The notes below the pieces were generated by a model. It did not search any database. It had not been told where the DNA came from and saw only the letters and a program-made list of their open reading frames with translations. This document shows positions 8,100 through 16,679 of a DNA stretch of 22,092 nt, piece by piece. Positions within the stretch are counted from its first letter, which is position 1. Each line of letters opens with the position of its first letter. Origin of the DNA: Reticulitermes lucifugus (Eukaryota > Arthropoda > Insecta > Blattodea > Rhinotermitidae); assembly GCA_026260175.1 (NCBI GenBank), contig JAKCWW010008688.1:1-22092 (forward strand), given 5' to 3'. The position numbers and the translations under genes are program-made.

Positions 8100-8870
8100 C
8101 TTGTGTTTTGAGAGGTTATTAAGAACTGTGAATTGACGGGATTCGGTAGGAGAGAGCTGCACAGTGCTGTGGCAGTCGGGAAGTAAACCGAGGAGCCTAG
8201 AAAGTATTGGGGGGGGGTGGAGATGTAAGGACGTCGTTAGCGACCATGGAATACGGTGAGGAGTAAGAGACATGGAAGAACGAGGAGGGAGGGGAAAAAG
8301 AAAGCTAAGAAGATACTGTGAAGAAGATACGTAAAAGAGGAGGAACAAGATGGTAAAAAGGTTCATCGTAATGGCGCAAAGAAATGAGGATGAACAAGGA
8401 AAAGGGGGTAGAAAATTATTGGAAGATGAGAGTGTGAAAATATGTAGGATGAACAGGAAAGCGGACGGGGAAAAGGTCGTTAAAAACATGAATGAAAGGC
8501 GATGTTAAAGGAACAGGACGCTGAGGACACTGACTAAAAGGTGAAGGTAAACAAGGAACGAGAGGTTACAGTGGACTGAAATCAGAGGGCAAAATAAAGA
8601 TGAAGAGAAGGAGGATGACGGGAAAGAAGGCGATAACCTGTAAAGAAAAAGAGACATGAAAGAGATTAACAGGAAAAGAATGATGAGTTAGATGACTGGA
8701 AGAAAAGATACAATAGGAAAATACGATAAGAGAGGATGGAAAAGGAAAAAAGATGGGTGGAAAGACGATAAAAACTGACATGAAATGAAATGGATGAACA
8801 TTATGCTAGAGGATTAAAAAGATTAGGGCCTATAGGAAGAAGTGTGGCGTGATGTAAACAGGAAGAAAGT
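8100..8870. repeat. long strand-asymmetric purine-rich tract
   Basis: Over about 770 bases, and most strongly at 8260-8810, the plus strand is dominated by A and G (GGAAGAACGAGGAGGGAGGG, GAAGAGAAGGAGGATGACGG). The minus-strand frames 8070-8489 and 8566-8781 translate to S/F/L/P-rich low-complexity sequence and are explained by this bias. No exact repeat unit is visible. It may be a decayed GA-type simple repeat or expansion relic. A run of nine G lies near 8210-8218. Confidence 0.7.
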
Positions 8871-8939
8871 TGTCCCTGTCTCCGCCATGAAGAAATATAG
8901 GAGGAGCAGAGGTATAACTTCACTCATTCTTAATTTCGG

Positions 8940-9150
8940 AACTAGATGGAGGTCAGTGGTCAACATCACGCCCCGGCTACTTTACCCTCGGGAAAGAACC
9001 CCGGTACCCATTGAATAGGAGGCTGGGTGAGCCCCAGAGGCGGTCTGCACGTTTTGGAGAAGAGAAGTGTCTCTTGCCCCTATTGGGATTCGAGCCTCAG
9101 ATCGTCCGGCCCGCAGCCTAGTCACAGGCGCGACAGAAGAAACAGGAGCG
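8940..9150 (-). mobile_element. tRNA-derived SINE, minus orientation
   Basis: On the minus strand, box B GGCTCGAATCCC (9085-9096) follows CGGGCCGGACGATCTGAG, and the SINE body (CTCACCCAGCCTCCTATTCA, ATGGGTACCGGGGTTCTTTC, CCGAGGGTAAAGTAGCCGGG) extends to about 8940. The D-arm side is altered (CGCCTGTGACTAGGC), so box A is not clear and the copy may be 5'-damaged. The same body sequence, including GAGCCCCAGAGGCGGTC on the plus strand, recurs at 20130-20145. The 91-residue minus-strand frame at 8982-9257 is an accident of the SINE. Confidence 0.8.
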
Positions 9151-9301
9151 CTGCAAGTGTGACGGCGGTGAAAGCAGAATTCATCGGACCGTAGCGACAA
9201 GCAGGAATTATGTACCGGAAAATAAATTAGACCATTCATACTTGTTACCTGTTGCAAGAGGTTGATGGCATACTGTAGTGAAATTAGTTCTGTGAATTAT
9301 A

Positions 9302-9520
9302 CCCAGTCCTTGTTTTACGCCTTTCTGCATTAACGCCCCTTGCCAATGTAAACCACTTCGTAATTTGCCCTTCTTCGTTTTCGGTTTAACACGCTTTGGC
9401 TGGCTGCTTTCCTATTACGCTTAACCGTTATCTCTGATGAGAATATCGTTTTTTATTTACGCCTTTTTGGTTTACGCCCACTTTTAAGGAACGCAACTAG
9501 AGCGTAAACCAAGGGCTGGG
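9302..9520. mobile_element. 219-bp MITE with ~19-bp terminal inverted repeats
   Basis: The left end CCCAGTCCTTGTTTTACGC (9302-9320) and the reverse complement of the right end, CCCAGCCCTTGGTTTACGC (9502-9520), agree at 17 of 19 positions. The flanks are TTATA on the left and TGTATAC on the right, so a TA duplication is plausible, with two extra bases (TG) on the right. The interior holds several scattered TTTACGCC or TTAACGCC words (9332, 9458, 9470), resembling subterminal repeats. There is no open reading frame. Its small size, TIRs and TA context suggest a non-autonomous Tc1/mariner/pogo-type element, though the family is not identified. Confidence 0.75.
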
Positions 9521-9922
9521 TGTATACTCGTGTTATGGGATCCGTTTGAAAGATGGTATTTATGGCCTAATACGACAGTATAGGGTGGGCTATGCGCATT
9601 GTATTGCTAATGCCTATACGTGCAGTATTGTGCTTTGAAAGGTGAGAAATTTACCGCAGTTGACTGCACGAACAGTGATTTACATAACAGGTCAACTGTT
9701 TGAACACTTGAGTCCAAGACCAAGTAAGTAAGTCAGTCAGTCAGTCAGTCAGTCAGTCTGTCCGTCCGTCTTGGCGTCGAACACCTCCCGATGGACGGCT
9801 TCAGACCAGATCTCATTAAGTAGTGAGCCTGACCCACTGCACTCATAGTCGTCTCGGGGCGTCCTCTGAAGACAGGACGAGTCTCGCGTGTGCTGTATCT
9901 TGCTTTTTGTCAAGTGTGCGTA
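9521..9922. other. unassigned, with (GTCA)n microsatellite
   Basis: 9721-9771 is AAGTAAGTAAGTCAGTCAGT... grading into TCTGTCCGTCCGTC, a tetranucleotide microsatellite. Otherwise no gene or repeat is seen. The open frame at 9823-10014 overlaps the following MITE end and is not a gene. Confidence 0.6.
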
Positions 9923-10035
9923 CAGTAGAACCCGGTTATAACGACATGGGTTTATACGACACCTCGTCTATAGCGTCAGGTATTCTGTGGTACCAATTAA
10001 TTCCTCACCGTTAACCATAACATTATACTTGCTTA
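9923..10035. mobile_element. truncated pogo-like MITE (left end only)
   Basis: It starts with CAGTAGAACCCGGTTATAAC right after a TA dinucleotide and runs collinear with the first ~112 bases of the full element at 19383-19556 (shared words ACGACACCTCGTCTATAGCG, TCA, TATTCTG, GGTACCAAT, TTCCTCAC). Homology fades near 10035 and no right-hand inverted repeat follows. It is a 3'-truncated copy. Confidence 0.85.
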
Positions 10036-10639
10036 CTACTTACGTACTTACTACATACTCCATGGAATAGAACTGACCTTAAGAATCTGATAGTCGGTCA
10101 GCTACTCAAGAAATTTTGTACCTTTTACTAAATCTGAGTGTTCATTACCGTTACAGGTTCGTGTATTGAGAAATGAACCCAGTCTGTATCCTCGTCTACT
10201 TTAAGGTCTATTTTGATGCGTTGAAGCCTGAAGTTAATCTAAATGTAGTTCCTACCTCTCAGAAAACACAATGCATCTGCATTACTAGTCAATGAATACT
10301 TTCTTGTCCCTGACAATCATACGAAATTCATGATTACAGTATTTTGGTAGAGTGCAGAAGTTTTAAACGCTAAACCAGGTGGTGCATATAGCAACAACTG
10401 TGCTTTTAAGATTCACATTATCTTGTTACCCCTAGGACTATATATACAGTGCGCAGTTGATAAGGGGCCATTAAATAACTCATTTAATCTGTTATGGATG
10501 TAGCAGTCATGGTACTTGTCAGCTGACGATAAACTGGTGAACTTTTGTCTCTTGCAAAGAACTTTCCGTTGCTTTCAGCACTCTGTAACTGCTGGAAGGA
10601 GAAATGATGTTATTTTATTTAAGAAAGTGACTCGTCTTG
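10036..10639. other. unassigned
   Basis: AT-rich, no long open frame. TATATATA at 10439-10447 looks TATA-like, but nothing around it supports a promoter. A run of CTTACT/CTTACG words lies at 10030-10055. Confidence 0.5.
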
Positions 10640-10858
10640 AAAGGAACTGCACAGAGAAGGTAGAGCTAGTGTTGCAGCAGTGAAGGACTGCACAGAGAAG
10701 GTAGAGCTAGTGTTGCAGCAGTGAAGGACTGCACAGAGAAGGTAGAGCTAGTGTTGCAGCAGTGAAGGACTGCACAGAGAAGGTAGAGCTAGTGTTGCAG
10801 CAGTGAAGGACTGCACAGAGAAGGTAGAGCTAGTGTTGCAGCAGTGAAGGACTGCACA
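10640..10858 (+). repeat. 41-bp minisatellite, five full copies plus partial
   Basis: The unit GAAGGACTGCACAGAGAAGG...GTTGCAGCAGT starts at 10682, 10723, 10764, 10805 and (partial, 13 bases) 10846. It is preceded by a slightly different first copy at 10640 (one extra A). Copies two to five appear identical, implying recent expansion or homogenisation. The unit length of 41 is not a multiple of three and the array is not open, so it is non-coding. There are no spacers, which excludes a CRISPR array. Confidence 0.96.
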
Positions 10859-11184
10859 ATGTTTATGTGACATTAGAACTATGTGCCCCCACCCTGTATA
10901 TAATCATACACCGTAACTGTGCACTGACCCATAACCACGGTACGAAAATCATCATGGCGACGCAGTGGAACTGTGTGATGCTGCCGCTCATGTTACGTGC
11001 GGGGAGGGGGGTGTATGTAATTACTTCATCTTCATATTGTCATGTTCAGAAAAAGCTCAATGACGACGTGTGACTATGAAGTCAGAGGAAGGTTGGTCCT
11101 GAGAGGTGCATTTGTGACAGGAAGGGCTGAGGTTTGGGTGTGCACGTAATTGTTGCGGTACTATACAGGGTGTTCAAAGGGGGT
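10859..11184. other. unassigned
   Basis: A 68-codon plus-strand frame (10867-11073) has no recognisable motif. Nothing else is supported. Confidence 0.5.
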
Positions 11185-11345
11185 AGGTGGCGTTGTCGGT
11201 ATAGCAATTAGGCTACGGGTTTGAAGACCGAGGAATCTTGGTTCGATGTCTGGTAGAGGGCAGGATATTTCTCTCGTCTCCAAAACAAACTGGCTCTGGT
11301 TCCCATCCAGTCTTCTATTAAATGGGGGAGTAGAGGTATAGCTCT
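11185..11345 (+). mobile_element. tRNA-derived SINE, plus, first of an inverted pair
   Basis: TGTCGGTATAGC (11194-11205, box A side) and TTGGTTCGATGTC (11238-11250, box B) are followed by CTCGTCTCCAAAACAAACTG and GGCTCTGGTTCCCATCCAG, matching the order in the SINE at 16405. The first bases of the tRNA-like head are lost or diverged (GTAGGTGGCGT). Confidence 0.72.
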
Positions 11346-11354
11346 ACTCATTTT

Positions 11355-11572
11355 GACCTCGTGAATAGATGGAGTTGAGTGATTAGCCTCACATACCTCG
11401 GTGGTTTTATCTCCGGGGAAAGTGCCTCCGATATCCATGAAATAGGAGGCTAGGCGATCCCCGGATTCTCAGAGAAGAGTAAATTCTCTTGCCTCTGCGG
11501 AGAAGCGGATCATTATTCCTCAGCTGTCCAGCCCGTGGCCTGGTCAGTGCCGACTGAGCTCGTTGGCTAATA
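11355..11572 (-). mobile_element. tRNA-derived SINE, minus, second of an inverted pair
   Basis: On the minus strand the head GCCAACGAGCTCAGTCGGCA (about 11547-11567) is a strong box A. The body (AGAATCCGGGGATCGCCTAG, CCTCCTATTTCATGGATATC, GAGGCACTTTCCCCGGAG) then extends to about 11355, where it meets the tail of the preceding plus-strand SINE. Box B is weak (GATCCGCTTCTCC). The several overlapping minus-strand frames between 11208 and 11655 are SINE shadows. Confidence 0.72.
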
Positions 11573-11797
11573 GTGGTTAATGAATTGGAAAAGACGTGGA
11601 AGGAAGGCAGCACCCGTGACCAAAACGTAAGCACTGTACCACCATGTGCGTGCACGGATCGAGGATGACCATGGACAACATTATGGAGGATAGCTGGTCT
11701 CCAGGCTGATAACTGAAGCCAGGACCTCCAGAATGGGAATCAGGAATGGCAGGCACTCGCAACTTTCTATGGCATATGTAATTATATGTAGCCCTTT
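11573..11797. other. unassigned
   Basis: No gene or recognisable repeat. The minus-strand frame 11577-11813 lacks any family motif. Confidence 0.45.
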
Positions 11798-12235
11798 GTT
11801 GGCGCGTTCGCATAGTCGCGAAAAGCGCCTATTAGCTTCATGTCCGTCTGTCTGTCCCCATGTATCAGCGCGGCTCCCACTGGACGGATTTCAATGAAAT
11901 TTGATATTGGGGAATTTTATGAAAATCGGGCGAGAAGCTCAGAATTTGGTTAAATGTCGGACGCTTTACACGTTGTATTGTTGCCGGCGACGTAAGTTCG
12001 CCATAAATCATTTTCATGCAACACTCAATATTTTTTGACAGAGACATGTAGTTCAACAATACACAGGGAACGCATTGTTGCGCGTCCATTGCAACAAGGG
12101 TTACGCTAACGCTCCACAGCGTTACGTTATACGTACATTGCCAATCATGTTGTATGTTAATGTGGACAGATTATTTACACGCATCAAACTGTGGCACGTG
12201 AGCCTGTAAATGTGATTAGCGTTAGCAAGGAGTCT
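11798..12235 (+). repeat. unclassified dispersed repeat, longest copy
   Basis: The opening segment (GCGAAAAGCGCCTATTAGCT, then CCGTCTGTCTGTCC, then ACGGATTTCAATGAAATTTG, ATATTGG) recurs in diverged form at 13015-13135. The distal segment (GCAACAAGGGTTACGCTAAC, GTTACGTTATACGTACATTG) recurs at 15558-15625. It is therefore a dispersed repeat of at least ~430 bases with no coding capacity visible (the 74-codon minus frame has no motif). TIRs and target duplications were not found. The CCGTCTGTCTG...GGATTT..ATGAAATTTG pattern is common in insect genomes, but I cannot name the class. Confidence 0.65.
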
Positions 12236-13011
12236 GCTACGGCGTGAGACAGATGCCAGTATTACCGTAGTAAGGTGCAGGCAAATCAAGTACTATTTTC
12301 GCAAAAAAAAAGGGGCGTCGGGCGGGTGGAAGTGGGCAGAAACGCCTCTTTGAGAGGCGCCTGTATTTACCCTCCTGTGGTGAAACATATTTGCCATTTG
12401 TAAAACCAATGCGGTGAGTGTTTAGAAGTGGGGATGGGGTGTTTGAACAAAAGGGGGTTGCACCCCACTGCCACTTCAATCACTTGAGGCTCAGCTCCTC
12501 TCCGCCCTAAGGGGGAAAAAAAAAGATAAAAATTGGGGAGGGAAGGAAGAAATAAGGAAAGAAAGAGAGACTTTAAGATAGAGGAAAATAATTAAAGAAA
12601 AATGTAAAAGAAGGAGAGGAAAGCCTGAGAGTTGAAATTTTGTGGTTTCTGTCCCATTTCAGTTACGGATACGTAACGCGGGGTGACAAGGATTGCCTGA
12701 AACCTACGTTTGCTTCGTTCGGCATTTCAGCCTCTCGACCTTTGCTCATATAAAGTTTTCTCTGTATAAGTAGCATCTCACATTTGTTCAGGCTGACTTT
12801 GTAGAATGTTTCTCAAGTTCGTGATGTGTATATTCCGTAAAACCGTGATTTCACGACTGCAGTGGTGGATCAACGAAAGCGCTATCTGTGGAAATTATGG
12901 ATAGGGGTGGGGATTTTGCCACTTGATCATTCTACTGTGAGCCAGATGAATTCAATCGACGTCCTCACATCCAGTTTCATTTAAGAGGTGGTTTTAGGAG
13001 GGTCCGCAAAG
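12236..13011. other. unassigned, with A/G-rich run 12507-12630
   Basis: A short hairpin CGCCTCTTTGAGAGGCG lies near 12343-12359. 12507-12630 is A/G-rich simple sequence. GTTACGGATACGTAAC (12662-12677) is a small palindrome. No gene is supported. Confidence 0.5.
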
Positions 13012-13300
13012 GACTTGGCGAAAAGCGACTATTAGGTTCGTCATTTCCGTCTGCCCATCCGTCCGACCGTCTGTCCGCATGGAAGAACTTTGCGCCCACC
13101 GACGGCATTTCGTGAAAATTTATATTGGATTACCGGTTTTCGACACATTATATTTTTGGGTAAAAATAAGACAAAATGACATAATTTGCATGACAATCTA
13201 CATACATTTGCGACTACTGTGGTTACTAATGTTACCATTGTGTTTATGGTTGCCTTGGTTACCAGTGCTACCAGTGTTAACAATGATTACAGAGTTGCGC
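13012..13300 (+). repeat. diverged copy of the 11798 repeat
   Basis: GGCGAAAAGCGACTATTAGG, then CCGTCTGCCCATCCGTCCG, then CGACGGCATTTCGTGAAAAT, TTATATTGG align in order with 11819-11920. The downstream part contains repeated GTTACCA/GTTACTA words (13220-13280). Frames on both strands (13041-13283, 13079-13345) are non-coding shadows. Confidence 0.6.
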
Positions 13301-13486
13301 GAACCGGTCAGAAGGTTTCGATGTGGGGAATTTTGTAACTTGTAATATAACCCACCCATTTATGCTTAGATCCTCCAACTAGGTCGTTCTTTCAGGTTGA
13401 CGGACTGAAGTGTATTAGTCAGTGCTTGCTTTATTTTTCCCATGTTCGCCTATACCACTTTGACAGAAGTCACTCTGTGTAGCACA
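13301..13486. other. unassigned
   Basis: No gene or repeat is recognised in this short interval between the dispersed repeat and the LINE tail. Confidence 0.45.
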
Positions 13487-13990
13487 TTTCCTTTTGAGAA
13501 TCGAATAATGTCTTCGCTAGGCAAGATTCCGCGCATTTTATGCAACCCGGAGGTCAGTTAGCGTGGCCACAGCAGCCCGCCATTGGTCCCAATCCTGAGT
13601 TACGTGAATGTGCCCTGTTTATTTAAGATCAACTTTAATATTGTCTTCCTATTTACGCCTGGTTCTTCCAAGCGTTTTTCCCGTTTTTTTGTATGCATAA
13701 CCCTTCAGATTTTCCCACCAAAACCCTATATGAAATTCTCTTCTCACCTGTGCTTGCTGCATCCTCCGCCCTTCTCATCACCCTTGTTTTGATCATCGTG
13801 AAGCCCCATCCTCCTGAAGTTTGGTGAAGAGTATGATTCATGAAGCCCCTCAGTAAGCAATTTTTTTCCTCCTATCACTTCTTCCCTCTTATATCCAAAT
13901 GTTCTCCGAACACCTTGTTACCGAATACATTCAGTGTGTGTTATTTCTTTACTGTGAAAAAAATGAGTTTCACGCCCATACAAAACGACA
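13487..13990 (-). pseudogene. non-LTR retrotransposon ORF2 tail, heavily decayed
   Basis: Minus-strand reading from 13990 gives GVKLIFFHSKEITHTECIR, stop, QGVRRTFGYKREEVIGGKKL, LTEGLHESYSSPNFRRMG, then in a shifted frame IKTRVMRRAEDAASTGEKRI, SYRVLVGKSEG, and finally LRVA, stop, NARNLA near 13550-13520. These correspond in order to the family's CETWSLTLREEHRLRVFENR, VLRRIFGPKREE, LYSSPNIIR, SRRMRWAGHVARMGE, VLVGKPEG and NLRVPQNAGKFL segments. The WAGHVARMGE block is damaged to RAEDAASTGE, and several frameshifts and stops are present. About 500 bases remain, so this copy extends further 5' than the one at 7123-7708. Confidence 0.82.
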
Positions 13991-14920
13991 AAATTATAAT
14001 TTCACATATTTGAACATTTACGTTTTTAGATATTCACCTGGAAGGCACAATATTGAGAACGAAGTCTTACTAAGGATTTCCCAGATTGTAACCGCTCCTA
14101 ATTTCTCCATGGACGCGGTTGTGATTAAGAATGTGAAACGATTTAGGCTATAATAAGGCTATTATAGGGTATAATAATACTATAATAATGTGAGGTGTAA
14201 TATAGCAAAGCATTTTAAGTAACTTAGTGTATACCTAATAGCCAAACGTGTCAGATATACCACAAATTGCAAGCGAAGTAATGTACTGCGCTGTTAGATA
14301 TTTAAGGATTTCAGGTATTGTACTTTATAAGTATTCTCTTGGACTTGGCTCTTCGTAATTTGTGTAGACTGTTTTTGTTTGTTCTGCTTGCTCTAAATAA
14401 TTAGTTACTTAATTTCCAGCTCATTACGACATAATTACGGAGAGATGTTTTATGTAGTGTCACGTGTCCTCTGACACAAGATGGCTCGTATTTAACCAGC
14501 TTACTGTTTTGCCTTTCATAATTACATTTGTTTCCCTAAAACACATATTTAGACAACAGAAAGTAATTATAAAACAAGGATTGCATTAAATTCACCTCTG
14601 GCTGCCATGGATATGTTGCTTCATTTGTTTGAAAAGTTCAGTTCGTTTTAGGATCATTTGCCTGTAACCGGGAAAGCGCTGGGTCTCTGTGTGTCTACCA
14701 ACATTTGATCCTGCAGATGTAATTTAACCGAATTTAATCCTGGAGCTGAAATGCCGACGTCGCAATTGGCATCCTTGAATTTTGTCCATAACCAGTTTAT
14801 TGTAACCACAGTGACTGCCAATTATGACACACAGTTACGTTCTCACAGACATAAGACGCAACCCATTTTAACTTTTATTACCGGCTTTAATAAATACAAA
14901 ATTTTATTGTTCTTATTAGA
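13991..14920. other. unassigned AT-rich sequence
   Basis: A TATAATA-rich patch lies at 14148-14190. The frame 13899-14153 begins inside the LINE tail and is not a gene. Nothing else is recognised. Confidence 0.5.
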
Positions 14921-15125
14921 TCCGGCGTAGCTCAGTCATTATTGTCACTAAGCTGAGTACTGTATAACCGAGAAACGGCGTTCGATTGCGTGCGGGGTGG
15001 GAGTGGGGTGGTAATTTTCTCTTCGCCACCGTGTCCAGACTTCCTCTGGAGCCCACACTGCCTCCGGTTTCAGAGATTTCCCAGGGTAAATAGGCCGGGG
15101 TTTGAAGCTGGCCGGCTCATTTTTA
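14921..15125 (+). mobile_element. tRNA-derived SINE, plus orientation
   Basis: TCCGGCGTAGCTCAGTCATT (14921-14940) includes a near-perfect box A, and GGCGTTCGATTGC (14978-14990) a fair box B. The body (TTTTCTCTTCGCCACCGTGT, CCAGACTTCCTCTGGAGCCC, ACACTGCCTCC) follows the SINE order. A poly-A-like stretch, AAAATAAAAAAAAC, at 15168-15182 may mark its original tail, with 15126-15167 as variable 3' sequence. Frames on both strands here are by-products. Confidence 0.75.
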
Positions 15126-15293
15126 TCAAGTCCCGTGATCATTGTATGGAATTATACCAACAGGAAGTTAAAATAAAAAAAACATTGCTTTGCCGTCTTA
15201 TTCCCTTCTATTGCCAAGGTCAAGGAGGAGTCCATTTTCTCATAATTCTTCAAGGCGTAATGTTAAGCACAGGGTCAGACTCATCTTACCATT
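15126..15293. other. unassigned, possible SINE 3' flank
   Basis: Contains the A-rich stretch at 15168-15182 and otherwise no recognisable content. Confidence 0.4.
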
Positions 15294-15405
15294 ATGATGG
15301 AGGCAGCCAGCTCTTTTGAAAGTTGGATACACTTCTACCAGACAACACGGCGTCACATCCTATCTTCATCGTCACCACCGTGAAAACCTTGAGTCTCAGT
15401 ATCCG
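15294..15405 (+). repeat. dispersed 'YQTTRRH' repeat, copy C
   Basis: ATGATGGAGGCAGCCAGCTC, TTTTGAAAGTTGG, then TACCAGACAACACGGCGTCA and CACCACCGTGAAAACCTTGA line up with copies at 3686 and 15881. Relative to the other copies the GAAAC core is mutated to GAAAG. Confidence 0.68.
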
Positions 15406-15429
15406 AAAATCGTGCCGTTTATGAGATAA

Positions 15430-15640
15430 TGTGGAAAAATATGGTAGAGCCAGACAGGCCACAGATGACAATATAATACGGCGCATGCGCCTTGCGTGCT
15501 GGATAACTAAGGCTACAGGTACACAATCAGAATATGTAATACTTATTACTTTTCGACAGCAACAACGGTTACGCGAACGCGCCTCGATGTTACGTTATAG
15601 TACATTGCCTATCTTGTTTATGTGGTCTACAGTGGCCCTG
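15430..15640 (+). repeat. dispersed repeat ('RQATDDNIIRRMR' type)
   Basis: The plus frame begins EKYGRARQATDDNIIRRMRL, ACWITKATGTQSEYVILITF, RQQQRLRERASMLRYSTLPI. I recall near-identical strings from cockroach conceptual proteins, so this is a high-copy repeat rather than a gene. Its last ~70 bases (GCAACAACGGTTACGCGAAC, GATGTTACGTTATAGTACAT) also match 12085-12155, linking it to the 11798 repeat. The frame 15431-15823 then runs into a TG microsatellite and unrelated sequence. Confidence 0.65.
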
Positions 15641-15680
15641 AACTTTTTAACAGGGTGCATATTCCTACCCTGGCCTGTAT

Positions 15681-15687
15681 ATGTGTG

Positions 15688-15719
<32 letters not shown>

Positions 15720-15727
15720 CGTGTGAG
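15681..15727. repeat. (TG)n microsatellite
   Basis: Alternating TG with one TT interruption, ending GCGTGTGAGAG. It accounts for the VCVCVCVC stretch in the frame across it. Confidence 0.95.
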
Positions 15728-15880
15728 AGTTACTGTGACACTTTGAAAACGACGAAACTGAAAGTGTGTTCAGATGACTACTGCAATGTGACTACGACTT
15801 CTACTTTCATAGGTTTGTACTAACGTTTCGGTGGAAATTGTTGTGTTTCCATGTTTAGGACAGAATACTACTTTTTTGTC

Positions 15881-15980
15881 CTGAAGATGGAGGTAGTAAT
15901 TTTGTCTGAAACGTCACTCATGTACCAAACCACACGGTGCCCCATCCCAGAAGACCCTGACACCAATACTCATTGCAGTG
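15881..15980 (+). repeat. dispersed 'YQTTRRH' repeat, copy A
   Basis: CTGAAGATGGAGGTAGTAAT, TTTGTCTGAAACGTCACTC, then TACCAAACCACACGGTGCCC, CATCCCAGAAGACC. This is the clearest copy of the family in the window, containing both the CTGAAGA...GAAACGTC head and the YQTTRC.IPEDP body. Confidence 0.72.
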
Positions 15981-16404
15981 ACAGTCTCAAATGTCACTCG
16001 AATGTAGCATGCTTGTAGAATGTGCATGGTTCATTTAATACGATATATACTGGTATGTGCTTAAGAGGTGTTTCGTTTAAGATGAATTGTATTCGTACTG
16101 CGTGTAAACGAATAGTCGCTTTGTTGTTTGAAGCAAGTCACCCGGTTTAAAACGTGCTTACTTAGCAGAAAACCGCTCCTTGAACTGGAAGCACAAACCG
16201 TAAAACTTGCATGTTTCATATACCAGTGACTGGAAGGCAAGCTTGGCTTACAGCCTTTAGAGCTGTATGATACACTTGATTGCCTTCATTTTCGACAGAA
16301 GCATTATACTGGTGTATGTCACTTGCACTTTGCCAGTGATCCATCTGTTCTTTTTAGACTCGGTTATTTACTTCCTCATTGATCTGATATACAATTTTAA
16401 GGTC
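15981..16404. other. unassigned
   Basis: An imperfect long inverted arrangement is visible: CATATACCAGT and GGAAGGCAA near 16217-16242 against TTGCCTTC and ACTGGTGTATG near 16279-16318. No gene is supported. Confidence 0.4.
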
Positions 16405-16645
16405 TACGGGATAGCTCTGTCGGTATAGCGACTATCTATCGACTGAAAGGTCCGAGGTTCGAACACCGGTAGAGGCAAGAGAGTTTTTCTCCAAAACCGT
16501 CCAGACAGACTCTGGGGCCCCACCCAGCCATCTATTCAGTGGGTACCGGGGTTCTTTACTGGGGATAAAGCTGGGGCGTGAGGCTAACTATTCACCTCCA
16601 TCTAGTGTCGACGCTAAGCATGAGTGGAGGTGTGTGCCTTCGTGG
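16405..16645 (+). mobile_element. tRNA-derived SINE, plus, first of an inverted pair
   Basis: GGGATAGCTCTGTCGGTATA (16408-16427) is a strong box A and GAGGTTCGAACACC (16454-16467) a near-consensus box B. The body runs through CTCCAAAACCGTCCAGACAG, ACTCTGGGGCCCCACCCAGC, GTGGGTACCGGGGTTCTTTA, GGGGCGTGAGG and CCTCCATCTAGTGTCGACG. This is the best reference copy in the window for the whole SINE order. Confidence 0.85.
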
Positions 16646-16679
16646 AGGGGACTTCACCGTTTATATAATTTTAAGTGTA

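Noticed and set aside
8070-8781. Two minus-strand frames of 139 and 71 codons
   Set aside because: Their S/F/L/P composition follows from the purine bias of the opposite strand; no motif is present.
10439-10447. TATA-box promoter (TATATATA)
   Set aside because: AT-rich surroundings with no downstream open frame or initiator evidence.
10640-10858. CRISPR-like array
   Set aside because: Direct tandem copies without spacers, in a eukaryotic context.
15431-15823. 130-codon plus-strand frame as a gene
   Set aside because: It is a high-copy repeat in its first half, a TG microsatellite in the middle and unrelated sequence at the end.
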